The notes: generated by a model not told the origin, from the sequence alone. A stretch of DNA of 38,435 nt from Candidatus Zixiibacteriota bacterium (GCA_036397555.1 DASWIS010000026.1:1-38435), one strand, 5' to 3'; positions 7,839-17,010 are shown, counted from the stretch's first letter. Numbers and translations are program-made.

Positions 7839-8769
7839 CGGCGGGACGCACGCGCCGCCCGGAATCAAGTTTGCGGCCGTCGATGTCGGCTCCAACGGCG
7901 TCCGGCTGATGCTCGCGCGCGTCATCGGCAACAACGGCGCGCCCGTGGTGAAGAAAGAGTCGTTAATCCGTATCCCGATCCGCCTCGGTGAGGATGTCTT
8001 TTCCGGCCGGCCGATCTCGAAGCAGACGATCCGCACCCTGTCGGAAACCATGCGGGGTTTTCAGCACTTGATCACGGCCTATGAGCCCGTCGATGTCGCC
8101 GCCTGCGCCACGTCGGCGATGCGCGAGGCCAGAAACGGCCCCGACCTCGTCGAGGCGATTCGCGCAGAGAGCGGAATCGATCTGGAGATCATCGACGGCG
8201 CCCGCGAAGCCGAGTTGATCGCCGCGAATGTCTATGGGAGCAGCGCCGACCTCGATCGTCCGCTCTTGCACCTGGACATCGGGGGCGGCAGCATCGAACT
8301 GACGCTCTTTGATGGCGGCGAACGCGCCGACAGCCGCTCGTTTCGGATCGGCACCGTGCGCCTGCTCAAAAATCAGGTGGCCGATGAGGAGTGGGGCGCC
8401 TTGAAGGACTGGCTGCGGCACCTGGCGCGCACGCACGAGCGCATCATCGCTCTGGGCAGCGGCGGCAGCCTCAACAAGCTGTTCCGCATGTCGCGGGTCA
8501 AAGAGGGACGCCCGGTGACCTACAAGCAGTTGAAGGAACTGGCGCGCGTCATTGCCTCGTATTCGTACGAGGAACGCATTCTGCAACTGAGCATGCGGCC
8601 CGATCGCGCCGATGTGATCGTGCATGCCGGCGATATCGTGCTGTCGGTCATGAAATGGGCGCGCATCTCCAAGATGCTCGTGCCCCAGGTCGGATTGGCG
8701 GATGGCCTCATTCGTCAGTTGTACGCGCGCCATACCGCCGCGACCAGCGACGCCCCGGCACGAGCGTGA
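7807..8769 (+). CDS. ppx: Exopolyphosphatase / Ppx-GppA family phosphatase
   Basis: A 320-residue Ppx/GppA protein, which hydrolyses polyphosphate from its ends or converts pppGpp to ppGpp. The actin-like ATPase-fold motifs are present: AAVDVGSNGVRLM (first phosphate loop), ACATSAMREARN, and LHLDIGGGSIELTLF (second phosphate loop), then IALGSGGSLNKLF. The protein ends soon after the second actin-like lobe, so it lacks the C-terminal HD-type domain of E. coli Ppx; short forms are common outside proteobacteria. The ATG lies inside ppk, giving a 32-base overlap, and the basic N-terminal tail of about 20 residues precedes the fold. No other start codon fits. Direct linkage to ppk favours the polyphosphate role. 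Confidence 0.92.
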   Translation: MTTSKRKRSSNGGTHAPPGIKFAAVDVGSNGVRLMLARVIGNNGAPVVKKESLIRIPIRLGEDVFSGRPISKQTIRTLSETMRGFQHLITAYEPVDVAACATSAMREARNGPDLVEAIRAESGIDLEIIDGAREAELIAANVYGSSADLDRPLLHLDIGGGSIELTLFDGGERADSRSFRIGTVRLLKNQVADEEWGALKDWLRHLARTHERIIALGSGGSLNKLFRMSRVKEGRPVTYKQLKELARVIASYSYEERILQLSMRPDRADVIVHAGDIVLSVMKWARISKMLVPQVGLADGLIRQLYARHTAATSDAPARA

Positions 8770-8823
8770 CGCCGCATCACAAACGATGTTCGGCCCGACC
8801 CGTGCATCGTGCGGAGCGGTTCC

Positions 8824-9708
8824 ATGGAGTTGCTCACGACCCCACGTACGACGATCGCGGTCTTCATCGGAGAACTGTCCGAGACTATCCGTCAGCTTGC
8901 ACGCTCGGCCCGACGGGACGGTGCCGCCGATGATTTTCATCGATTGCGCGTCGCGATCAAGCGCCTGAGGGCCCTTGCGGCCCATGCCCGCGACACGGGA
9001 AACACAAATCAAACCGATCCGCCCCGGCGCCTGCTGAGACGTCTCTTCCGGGCCGCCGGACGGGTCCGCAACTGCCATGTCCGCAAACAGCGCATCATTC
9101 GGCATTGGGAGCTCTCCCCCGATTCTCTGAGTGAGTATTTCAATGATCTGACCGCACACGAGGCGGTGGCCCGACACCATTACGACCGCGTCGCGCGCGC
9201 ACACGAGGCGCGCATGTTCCAGAGCATCTCCGAACGGATGATGCGCGAATTCGAGCGCCGAAACGGCGATGATTTGGCGCAGCGGTCGGTGCACAGCATC
9301 CTGTCGCTGCTCGACTTGTTGGTGGGGGCCGATTTGAACTCCACGGAGATCAACTTTCACACCGTGCGAATTCTGGCGAAGGAAACACGATACCGGATCG
9401 AGTTCGTGCGCGACTGCGTGGTTTCGCTGGATGTCTTCGATCGCCTCGGGATCGCACTGCGCGATGTGCATCGGGCGCTGGGATTGTGGCACGACCGGGA
9501 TGAATCGGTGTACGCGTTGGACGCCTTCATCGCCAGGTCCGAAAACGCGACGCTGCTGAGGGAACCTCCCTATGCGCAGTTCCGCCTGACCCTCCTGCGA
9601 GAGGGCGCTGCGGCGCTCAATTGCTTCTTCGGGAAATGGATGGATCTGAAGGAACAGTTGCCCGCGTTTCGTTTGGAATTATCGCGTTTCCCGGACCGAC
9701 AGACTTAA
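8824..9708 (+). CDS. CHAD domain protein
   Basis: CHAD domains are alpha-helical bundles rich in conserved His, Arg and Lys that bind polyphosphate. Two CHAD signatures are visible: DDFHRLRVAIKRLRAL (His39 with this start) and FHTVRILAKETRYRIEFV, one for each half of the bundle, with many basic side chains between. The ATG at 8824 has GGAG (8813-8816) seven bases upstream and is preferred over an in-frame GTG at 8809. At 294 residues it is a stand-alone CHAD protein with no CYTH (triphosphatase) domain attached. Its place after ppk and ppx fits a polyphosphate-binding role, perhaps organising granules; that is inference from context and family behaviour. Confidence 0.88.
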   Translation: MELLTTPRTTIAVFIGELSETIRQLARSARRDGAADDFHRLRVAIKRLRALAAHARDTGNTNQTDPPRRLLRRLFRAAGRVRNCHVRKQRIIRHWELSPDSLSEYFNDLTAHEAVARHHYDRVARAHEARMFQSISERMMREFERRNGDDLAQRSVHSILSLLDLLVGADLNSTEINFHTVRILAKETRYRIEFVRDCVVSLDVFDRLGIALRDVHRALGLWHDRDESVYALDAFIARSENATLLREPPYAQFRLTLLREGAAALNCFFGKWMDLKEQLPAFRLELSRFPDRQT

Positions 9709-9734
9709 GCTCGCTGCGTCACGATCCCGCTGAA

Positions 9735-10679
9735 TTACGGTCGCATCCGCCGGAAGAACACAATCGGCAACAATTGCAACAGTTCCAGCACAGTCGCCCA
9801 GATACGCGTTATGACGGCCAGCACACCGGCGACGCCGGCGCCCAACGCCGGCGACAAGAGCCACGCCAATACGCCCTCGCGGACACCCAATCCACCGGGC
9901 GAGAAGAGCGCAAGGAATCCCAGGAGGTAGGCCGCGACAAAAGCGGCTGCGGTGCTCCAAAACGGCTGCCCTTCGATTCCGATGGCATTCAACAGCAGCC
10001 AAAAGGTCGCGCCATAGCAGGTCCACGCGGCCAGGTAGCCGAAAAAGAAAGCCACCGCCCGCAGGAACGGTATGGCAACGACAATCGGATCGCGCTTCAG
10101 CAGCCGCATGCCCCGGTTGACCAGTCGAGAGAAAATCGGCGGGTACAAGAGGATCGTGCAACCGGCGAGCACGGCAATGACGACGACGATCGGCAGGTCG
10201 CGCACGATGAGCGTGCCGAGGATCGCGACGATGAAGATCGCTCCGGAAACAACGGTGTAGGCTTGATGGAGGATCGTTGCCGCAAGCGAGACGGCAGGCG
10301 CAAACCCATCCTCCCTGAGAAAGTAAACCAACCCCATCACGCTCCAGACTTTTCCCGGCACGTATTTGCCAAGGTTGGCGAGCGCTGTCGCACGGTACGC
10401 GCGCGCGTAGCTGATCGTGCGCCGTGAAATCGCGGTCAACAGCAGCCGCCACAATTGAACGAGCGATGCAAAGCTCAGCCACCCGACGATGACCGACGCG
10501 GAGAGCCAAAGTGGTCGTACAGTCCAGTCCTGGGCGACAACGGCATCCCAGCCGGACCAGATAGAACGCCCAATCACAAATGCGACGACACCGACGAGGA
10601 CGAGTGTCAGCGTCAGGCGAAGGATCGAACGCCAGCCCTGCTTTGGTCGGTCGGTCGGCGTCGGGTGAGCGTTATCCAT
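9735..10679 (-). CDS. Flippase-like integral membrane protein (lysylphosphatidylglycerol synthase TM / UPF0104 family)
   Basis: A polytopic inner-membrane protein of 314 residues. Family markers are ALANLGKYVPGKVWSVMGLV (the conserved 'PGK' loop) and LFSPGGLGVREGVLAWLL near the C-terminus, with about eight hydrophobic segments. Relatives include the flippase half of MprF and glycolipid-linked transporters; no catalytic GNAT-like domain is fused, so a lipid or lipid-linked sugar transport role is the most that can be said. ATG at 10677-10679 has AAAGGA five bases upstream; ATG at 10685 and a longer frame to 10847 are less likely. It converges on the CHAD gene with a 26-base gap and is divergent from the kinase gene at 10922. 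Confidence 0.82.
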   Translation of the reverse strand: MDNAHPTPTDRPKQGWRSILRLTLTLVLVGVVAFVIGRSIWSGWDAVVAQDWTVRPLWLSASVIVGWLSFASLVQLWRLLLTAISRRTISYARAYRATALANLGKYVPGKVWSVMGLVYFLREDGFAPAVSLAATILHQAYTVVSGAIFIVAILGTLIVRDLPIVVVIAVLAGCTILLYPPIFSRLVNRGMRLLKRDPIVVAIPFLRAVAFFFGYLAAWTCYGATFWLLLNAIGIEGQPFWSTAAAFVAAYLLGFLALFSPGGLGVREGVLAWLLSPALGAGVAGVLAVITRIWATVLELLQLLPIVFFRRMRP

Positions 10680-10921
10680 TCGCATCCTTTTATCCGGTAA
10701 CCACATAGTGAGCCAGAAGCTGCCCGGCTTCATCGCATGAGCGTACGTGTCACCTGTGTGTGCGTCAAGACATGTTCGGGTTAGAGCAGCCCGCTGCAGA
10801 TTCGTCGATTGGCTGCACCGATAGTCCCTCAACCGATTCTCGCACATTCCGATAACCTGAATGGAGGGGTCCGGCTCGCCTCACGCGGCCCGGCGATGTG
10901 GCATTGTCGGACCGTGTTCAG

Positions 10922-12472
10922 ATGAACGTCCCGTTAACCGATACCTCGCGAATCATACTTGAGAAGACCGGCATCTTCGCCGGTCTGCCGTCTGACGCTC
11001 TGATTTCGGTGCGTGCGTTTATGGAGGCGCGCGACGTTCCGGCGGGCACAGTTCTGTTCCGCGAGGGTGACAGCGGCGACAGCGTCTTCGTCGTTCGCCA
11101 GGGATTGGTGCGGATTCTCAAGGAGCAGGACGACACGACCGTTGAACTGGCACAGCGAGGTCCCGGTGAAATCATCGGCGAGATGGCGCTGATCGATGCG
11201 AGTCCGCGTTTCGCCAGCGCGCAATGCATCGAAGATACGTCACTCTTTGTCCTCTCGCGGTCGCATTTCTTCAAGATGCTCTCCTCCCATCCGCTCGTGG
11301 CCGAGCGAATTCTGCATGTTCTCACGGCGCGTGTGCGCGAAGCGGACACAACACGCCTGCGCGAGCTGGAATCCAGCAACCGCGACCTGCGGCAGGCGCA
11401 TCAGCGTCTGGAGACCGCGCTGCGGATTCGCCAGCAGATTCTGCATGTGGCTCCGTATCCGATCGTCGTGACCAATCCGCAACGCGAGGTGTTGTTTTCC
11501 AATCCGGCGGCGGTCTCAGCTTTCGGGCTGCAGGCGGGCCGGGGATTGTGGCAGTGGATCAATGTCCGCGATGTGAAACTGCGACATCAGGCCGACACCG
11601 CGGAGACGTCGATGGCCGCATGGCGCGGCGAGATGGAAATCGACGGTCCCGACGCGCAGGTGCTGCTGTGCAAAGTGAACGCCACCCCCATTACCGACAC
11701 CGGCGATGGTACCCCTGGACGACTTTGGGTCTTCGAAGACTTGACCGAGGTCCGGGTGTTGGAGAGACAGGCCGCGGAGCATGAGCGACTCGCGATGAAA
11801 GGCGAGATGGCCTCCGAGATTGCCCATGAGTTGAAAAACTATCTAATGGTTCTGTCCGGCCATACCGACCTCATGGAGGTTCGCTTCAACCGTGAAGACC
11901 TCAATGGCATTCAGGCCTCGCTCGGCGCCGTTCATCAGACCGTCGGCCAGATGCGCGTCTTTGTCGAAAGCCTGTTGCACTCACGGCACCCCTCCGGGGA
12001 GCGCTGTCCGCTCGATCTCAATGCCTTTCTGGAAGGTCAGATCGCATTTCTCCAGCCGCAGAGGAGATTTAAGGGGATCGATTTTCGGACTAATCTCGGG
12101 CAGAATGTCCCACTCCTGGTCTGCGACGCCGCCGGACTGCAGCAGGCGCTCTACAATCTCGTGCTGAATTCGACCGATGCCATGCGGGCCGCCGCTACGT
12201 CGTCCCCGACGATCCACCTGGCCACGAGCCATGACACGGCCGGGCAGCGGCTGGTACTAAGCGTCGCCGACAACGGTCCCGGCATCCCACCCGACATTGC
12301 GCGCCTCTTGTTCAAGGAGCGCGTATCGTCCAAACCGACCGGCCACGGATTCGGAACCCTGACCGTTGCACGTATTGTCGCCGAGCACGGCGGTTCGATT
12401 CAAGCCGGTTCGCGCGCCGGAGGCGGTGCGGAGTTTGTGCTCTCGTTCCCCGTGTCCCAGGCGAATTCCTGA
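10922..12472 (+). CDS. Cyclic-nucleotide-binding, PAS-containing sensor histidine kinase
   Basis: Domains in order: a cyclic nucleotide-binding (CNB) domain (residues ~15-140) with VLFREGDSGDSVFVVRQG and the phosphate-binding cassette GEIIGEMALIDASPRFASA, which keeps the Glu and Arg used to bind cyclic nucleotide; a coiled-coil linker; a PAS domain (~175-280, APYPIVVTNPQREVLFSNPA); then the kinase core. The H-box is IAHELKNYLMVLSGH with phospho-acceptor His302, the N-box NLVLNSTDAM, the G1 box DNGPGIP and the G2 box GHGFGT. There is no membrane segment, so it should act in the cytosol. No response regulator gene is in the window. The start is uncertain: GTG at 10898 is in frame, and neither start has a strong ribosome-binding site. 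It leads a three-gene run with a DUF3307 protein (11-base gap) and a class III cyclase, which suggests it senses that cyclase's product. Confidence 0.9.
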   Translation: MNVPLTDTSRIILEKTGIFAGLPSDALISVRAFMEARDVPAGTVLFREGDSGDSVFVVRQGLVRILKEQDDTTVELAQRGPGEIIGEMALIDASPRFASAQCIEDTSLFVLSRSHFFKMLSSHPLVAERILHVLTARVREADTTRLRELESSNRDLRQAHQRLETALRIRQQILHVAPYPIVVTNPQREVLFSNPAAVSAFGLQAGRGLWQWINVRDVKLRHQADTAETSMAAWRGEMEIDGPDAQVLLCKVNATPITDTGDGTPGRLWVFEDLTEVRVLERQAAEHERLAMKGEMASEIAHELKNYLMVLSGHTDLMEVRFNREDLNGIQASLGAVHQTVGQMRVFVESLLHSRHPSGERCPLDLNAFLEGQIAFLQPQRRFKGIDFRTNLGQNVPLLVCDAAGLQQALYNLVLNSTDAMRAAATSSPTIHLATSHDTAGQRLVLSVADNGPGIPPDIARLLFKERVSSKPTGHGFGTLTVARIVAEHGGSIQAGSRAGGGAEFVLSFPVSQANS

Positions 12473-12483
12473 GCAGGCGCATC

Positions 12484-12825
12484 ATGGATCTCATGTGGTT
12501 TCTGTTGCTGGGGCATCTGACCGGGGATTTCGCGCTGCAGTCTGACCACATGGCGCAACGCAAAGGAACGTCCATCGCGGTCCTCACCGCTCACGTCGTC
12601 GTGTACACCCTGTGCATCGCAGTCGGGCTGTACGGTTTCCGCCTGTGCGTGGGTGTCTGGGGTGCCGGGACAGCGCTGACCGGTCTGCTGTTGGCGCTGC
12701 TCTTCAGCGTACACTGGGCGCAGGATTTCATCAAGTCGCGTTACTTTCATTCACGGCAGGCGTTCTACGTCGATCAAACCCTGCATGTGCTTCAACTGTT
12801 CGCGCTGCGATGGCTGCTGATGTGA
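12484..12825 (+). CDS. DUF3307 small membrane protein
   Basis: A 113-residue protein matching DUF3307 by its opening GHLTGDFALQSDHMAQRK and by HWAQDFIKSRYF, with three to four hydrophobic segments. The family has no known function. It begins 11 bases after the kinase and its end overlaps the cyclase start by 16 bases, so all three are probably translated from one message. Longer relatives have a cytosolic extension that is absent here. Its role as a membrane anchor or input for the kinase or cyclase is possible but unproven. Confidence 0.8.
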   Translation: MDLMWFLLLGHLTGDFALQSDHMAQRKGTSIAVLTAHVVVYTLCIAVGLYGFRLCVGVWGAGTALTGLLLALLFSVHWAQDFIKSRYFHSRQAFYVDQTLHVLQLFALRWLLM

Positions 12826-15800
12826 CAAAGCTGACAACGCTGTCGGCGCGCGCTGCGTGCCTGGTGCCCCGTCGGTTGTGGACCCTTCAGGGGCCATCCT
12901 CTCTGCAACGCTCTTCGGGCGTGGTGTTGTTCGCCGATATCGCCGGGTTTACGGCGATGACCGAACGCGCGCGGCGTCGTCACGGCGAGCGCGGTATTGA
13001 GGTGCTCACACAGCGGTTGAATATCGTGTTTAAGTCGATGGTCGATGTCGTCGCCACGGCGGGCGGCGATGTCCTCAAGTTCGGCGGCGATGCGCTGTTG
13101 GTGGCCTTCGACGATCAACGGTCTCCGCATGATCGCTGGTCTGCTCCGTTGTGGTGTGCCGACCGTCTGCAGCGACTATTCCGGCGAGGCCGACACTCTG
13201 TGTCCGGCGGCTCGCTGTCGTTACGAGTCGGCATGTCGTATGGCGGGTGGCAGGAAGCCATCGTCGGCGCCGTGGGCGGGCGGCGCGAGCACTTTGTCGA
13301 TGGGGCCGCGATCGCAGACGCGATCGACGCCTCCGGTGAGGCGGTTCAGCGCGGATGTCTGATTCGCGCATCACGACCACTGCTCCCCAGACAAGAGCAC
13401 GTGCGATTGACCGCTGCGGGTCGTGGGCGCTGGACCGTTGTACCGCCGAAACGTCCGTGGGGCCACCCCACCCCAGTCTCGAAATCCGCGGACCCTCTGG
13501 CCGACAACTTGTCCGACTTCATCCCGACCCTGCTTCGGTCCCGTCTCTCCGATGAGCAGTTTGTGCCGCTGGACGCCGGCGAACACCGGCGGGTCTGCAC
13601 CCTCTTTCTGTTTTGGAAGCACTCCGAATTGTCAACGGTGGCATCGGACCGGCATTCGACGATCTGGGACGACGTGCACCGGTGCGTAAGCGATGCGGCA
13701 CAGACCCATACCGGACTGTGGGCACGCAGTGATCCCGGCGGACCGTATCAAAAGATCCTCATCCTGTTTGGGGCGCCGGTCGCAGCCGCCGATGATGTCG
13801 ACCGCGCGCTGTGCTGTGCGGCCGACCTGTGTGACCGATTCACGGCGCTGCAAACAAGTCATCGCCGCGTCCGCTTTGGAATCGGTCTGACAGTCGGCAG
13901 CGTCTATACCGGGTATGTCGGCGCGCCCGGACGTTACGAGTTCACGGCCATGGGTGATGCGGTCAATCTCGCAGCACGATTGGCGTCGAAAGCACCATCG
14001 GGCGCAGTTTATGTCGATGCGCAGACCGCGTCGCAGTCGGGCCGCTGGCGATTCCGGCCGGGACCGTCGTTGCGACTGAAGGGCGTGGCCCGGCCTGTGC
14101 CGGTTCTGTGTCCGATTGAGAGATTGGCGGAAGAGGCGGCAACCGACGACGACGCCGTGGTTGAGCACCCCTTCGCCATGAAGCGCGCATTGTCATTATT
14201 GCAGGAAGTGCCGCGAAGGTCGATCGAAGTTGTCGCTGCCGCCGACACCGATCCGGGCCGATTTGCTCGACAACTCGCCGATCGCCTCGGGCATGACGAT
14301 TGTTTCATCATGCGCCATCGATTCCGTCCGCAGACGGAATCACACCCTCATTCAGGACTGACCGATTGGCTGAAATCGCTGGGGCACAGTGCCCCAATCG
14401 ACAGCGAGCAGCACAATGGCGCGCGTACAGCAACGGAACATGCCGTGGAAGCGGCGTTGCGCAACGAATCGGCCTTCACCCGATCGATCAGTCGGGTCGG
14501 TGCCGGGGCATGGGCGGAACGCGTCGCCCGCTATGTCGCAACGCATCCGGTCCTGGTGTCCACAGGTCATGACCACACACTGCACCTGCTCGAAGAGGCA
14601 CAGTCACTCTCGGCGATCGATCGCGCAGTCTTCGAGTCACTGCGCCGCCTTCACGGCCAGCGCTGGCAGTTGGTGCTGCTCCGGCGGGAGCATGGTACGT
14701 CACCGGAGACAGCCGACGACAGTGCGGTCCGGCTGGCGGCATTGTCCCAACTGGAGATGCGTACGGTCATTGGCGAGACATTGGGACACGCCGCCATTCC
14801 GAATCGTCTCGTAGGGTTCGTGCAAGCGAAGTCACGCGGGCTGCCGCGCATTGCGCGTCTCTTCGTGACGGGACTTCTGACCGGCGGACACCTGCGCCCA
14901 CACCGAAAGCCGAACGACTCATGGCGGCTGCTGGCATTGGATGATGCCTCCCTCCCGACGGACCTTCGCGCGCATTACATCCAGCGTGTCGACGCACTGT
15001 CCCCGCAGGCGATCTTGTTCGCCCGCACGCTGGCGGTCCTGGGCGGCAGTATCTCCGAGTCCGGACTGCGGGCGGTTTCCGGCGAGCCGGATTGCGCACG
15101 TGCGATCGAAGAATTGCATCGGGCGGGATTGGTGACGGCCGACACAGCACCGCAACGGACGATTGAATTTATTGAGCCGGCGTGTCGCGACGCTGTCTAC
15201 GAGACCATGTCGTATGCGGGCCGTGAAGCGCTGCATCGTCGGGCCGTGGCCTATTGGCGCCGTGAAAAGGTGCGTGGCCGCAACGAGGTGGCCGAGCATC
15301 TGTTCTGGTCGCGCGATCCCAAAGCGCACCCGCCTTTGCTGGCCTCGGCACGACGTGCACGACGGCTGTGGGCATTGGACCGCGCGGCTCGATTCTATCG
15401 CTGGGCGCTGTTGGCGCTGGATCGGCGTTTTGATGACGGGACCGGGAGCGGATTGCCGCCGATGCCGGCATCCCTAAACGACGTTCACCGCGCCGTACTC
15501 AATGAATTCGCCGATGTGCTGCAGCAGTCCGGTCAGTATGTCGATTCGATCCGGCTCTACGATCGACTGGCTCGCGACGCACGATCGCGACGCGCCAAGG
15601 CGCAAACAGGAGCGTATCGTCTGTCGATGGCGCGTGTGGCGTGGTTGAGCGGCCGTTACGGCATCGCGGAACGTGTCGCCGCGTCCGTGCAGAAGAGCGC
15701 GGCCCGCAGTCGCAATCAGACATTGGAAGCCCATGCGCTCTCGATCCTGGCGGATACGTTTCGCAGAACCGGACGACTTGTCAAAGCCCGCGATGCGCTG

Positions 15801-16946
15801 CATCGGGCCATTGCCGTGTACCGGCGTGGGCGAGACGACGAGGCATGGGCCGATGCGCAAAACGCACTCGGCCTGGTCGAGTGGAACGCGGGCCAACTGG
15901 AGACGGCGCGTGAGTGTTTTCAGGACGCGATGTCGCGCATGTCCGGGCGCTCCGGTCCGCTCAAGCGCGGACGCGTCGCCAATAATCTGGGGCTGCTGTT
16001 CGAAGAGGCGGGGCGACTGACCGTCGCGCGGCGATACTACGAACGCGCCTTCCGCATCTTCGACCGCCTCGGACACACTCGTAATCGTTCCTACTGTCTG
16101 GGCAATCTCGGAAATCTCCATCGCCACGCCGCCCGGTATGAACATGCGCGCAATGCGTATGAGGAAGCGCAGCACGAGTTCCGTGCCATCGGCGAACAGC
16201 ACGCCGCCGCATATACGACGGGCAATCTGGGCGATTTGGCGTTCGACTTCGGCAATGCTCAACAGGCGTTGTCATTGTATCAGCGCACATTGGAGTTCGC
16301 CGTTTCAGTGGGCGATCTGGAGCTCGTTGCAGAGAGCTGTGCCCGTGTGGCCTCGGTGCATTTGGCCGCCGGACGCGCGGATCAGGCGCGCCGTTTCATC
16401 CGAGAATCACATCAGGCGGCGACACAGGCGCGGTCGCAGGAATTCCTGTTGCGGGCACGGCTGCTCGCGGCGGACTTGACAACCAGTGATGGAAAGCACG
16501 CCGACGCGCTCCACGAGTATGAGCGAGCCGCTGACGATTCGACGGAAACCGGCCTTTTGTTCTACCGGCTCTGGGCGCAGTACGGACGCGCTCACTGCGC
16601 TCTATCCGGGGACCGTCTAATCGAGGCCGGGGAAATCGCCCAAGCCGGGTCACGGGACGCGCATCGCGCAGGATACACCTGGTGGGAACTGCGCTTTGCC
16701 GTCATCAATGCGCGCACACAATCACACGTAAGCGCCACGCACCGACGCACAAAAAACGCAGGCACGACTTTGAAGAGGGCCGTACGACTGATCGACCAGA
16801 TTCGTCGGACGATCGGCGAGACATCCGTGCGTGGGCAGTTCGACCGATTGCCGGTGGTATTGACTGTCAACAGAATTATCGATGATACAGACCGTCCGGA
16901 CATCGCCCGATCGCACACAGCCGACATGCCCGATCTCACGCTTTGA
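12810..16946 (+). CDS. Soluble adenylyl cyclase-like protein: two class III cyclase domains, decayed P-loop region, TPRs
   Basis: A 1378-residue cytosolic protein. Cyclase domain C1 (~35-185) has VVLFADIAGFTAM and LKFGGDALLVAF, giving the two metal-binding Asp43 and Asp94. C2 (~258-435) lacks both (Phe268 replaces the first) but has YEFTAMGDAVNLAARL, giving transition-state Asn386 and Arg390, and a Lys315 where soluble adenylyl cyclase has its adenine-contacting lysine. C1 lacks the Asn/Arg pair, so the domains look complementary and should build one active site, as in mammalian ADCY10. A STAND/AAA-like region follows, with the P-loop position reading AAADTDPGRFARQL, without the GxxGxGK consensus. 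From about 830 to 1290 are TPR-type helical repeats (for example NNLGLLFEEAGRLTVARRYY and GNLGNLHRHAARYEHARNAY). The ATG at 12810 overlaps the DUF3307 gene; the open frame before it is a shadow. Confidence 0.88.
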   Translation: MAADVTKLTTLSARAACLVPRRLWTLQGPSSLQRSSGVVLFADIAGFTAMTERARRRHGERGIEVLTQRLNIVFKSMVDVVATAGGDVLKFGGDALLVAFDDQRSPHDRWSAPLWCADRLQRLFRRGRHSVSGGSLSLRVGMSYGGWQEAIVGAVGGRREHFVDGAAIADAIDASGEAVQRGCLIRASRPLLPRQEHVRLTAAGRGRWTVVPPKRPWGHPTPVSKSADPLADNLSDFIPTLLRSRLSDEQFVPLDAGEHRRVCTLFLFWKHSELSTVASDRHSTIWDDVHRCVSDAAQTHTGLWARSDPGGPYQKILILFGAPVAAADDVDRALCCAADLCDRFTALQTSHRRVRFGIGLTVGSVYTGYVGAPGRYEFTAMGDAVNLAARLASKAPSGAVYVDAQTASQSGRWRFRPGPSLRLKGVARPVPVLCPIERLAEEAATDDDAVVEHPFAMKRALSLLQEVPRRSIEVVAAADTDPGRFARQLADRLGHDDCFIMRHRFRPQTESHPHSGLTDWLKSLGHSAPIDSEQHNGARTATEHAVEAALRNESAFTRSISRVGAGAWAERVARYVATHPVLVSTGHDHTLHLLEEAQSLSAIDRAVFESLRRLHGQRWQLVLLRREHGTSPETADDSAVRLAALSQLEMRTVIGETLGHAAIPNRLVGFVQAKSRGLPRIARLFVTGLLTGGHLRPHRKPNDSWRLLALDDASLPTDLRAHYIQRVDALSPQAILFARTLAVLGGSISESGLRAVSGEPDCARAIEELHRAGLVTADTAPQRTIEFIEPACRDAVYETMSYAGREALHRRAVAYWRREKVRGRNEVAEHLFWSRDPKAHPPLLASARRARRLWALDRAARFYRWALLALDRRFDDGTGSGLPPMPASLNDVHRAVLNEFADVLQQSGQYVDSIRLYDRLARDARSRRAKAQTGAYRLSMARVAWLSGRYGIAERVAASVQKSAARSRNQTLEAHALSILADTFRRTGRLVKARDALHRAIAVYRRGRDDEAWADAQNALGLVEWNAGQLETARECFQDAMSRMSGRSGPLKRGRVANNLGLLFEEAGRLTVARRYYERAFRIFDRLGHTRNRSYCLGNLGNLHRHAARYEHARNAYEEAQHEFRAIGEQHAAAYTTGNLGDLAFDFGNAQQALSLYQRTLEFAVSVGDLELVAESCARVASVHLAAGRADQARRFIRESHQAATQARSQEFLLRARLLAADLTTSDGKHADALHEYERAADDSTETGLLFYRLWAQYGRAHCALSGDRLIEAGEIAQAGSRDAHRAGYTWWELRFAVINARTQSHVSATHRRTKNAGTTLKRAVRLIDQIRRTIGETSVRGQFDRLPVVLTVNRIIDDTDRPDIARSHTADMPDLTL

Positions 16947-16981
16947 CCGAGCGCGCCGAACATGATTCCCAAAATGCCGAA

Positions 16982-17010
16982 AGCCCCCGCCAGACAATGC
17001 GACAGGGGCT
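16982..17010 (-). terminator. Possible terminator of the lipoprotein gene
   Basis: Read on the minus strand, AGCCCC...CGC pairs with GCG-GGGGCT across an 8-base loop, with a 3-base bulge on one side, and is followed by TTTC. It lies 40 bases after the lipoprotein stop. The T-tract is short, so the call is tentative. Confidence 0.4.

Noticed and set aside
7963-9492. 509-residue minus-strand open frame opposite ppx and the CHAD gene
   Set aside because: Both plus-strand genes carry family motifs; the antisense product is His/Gln/Asp-rich noise spanning two genes.
12612-12809. Extended N-terminus for the cyclase protein
   Set aside because: This stretch is out of frame within the DUF3307 gene, which has its own conserved motifs; the cyclase domain begins after 12810.
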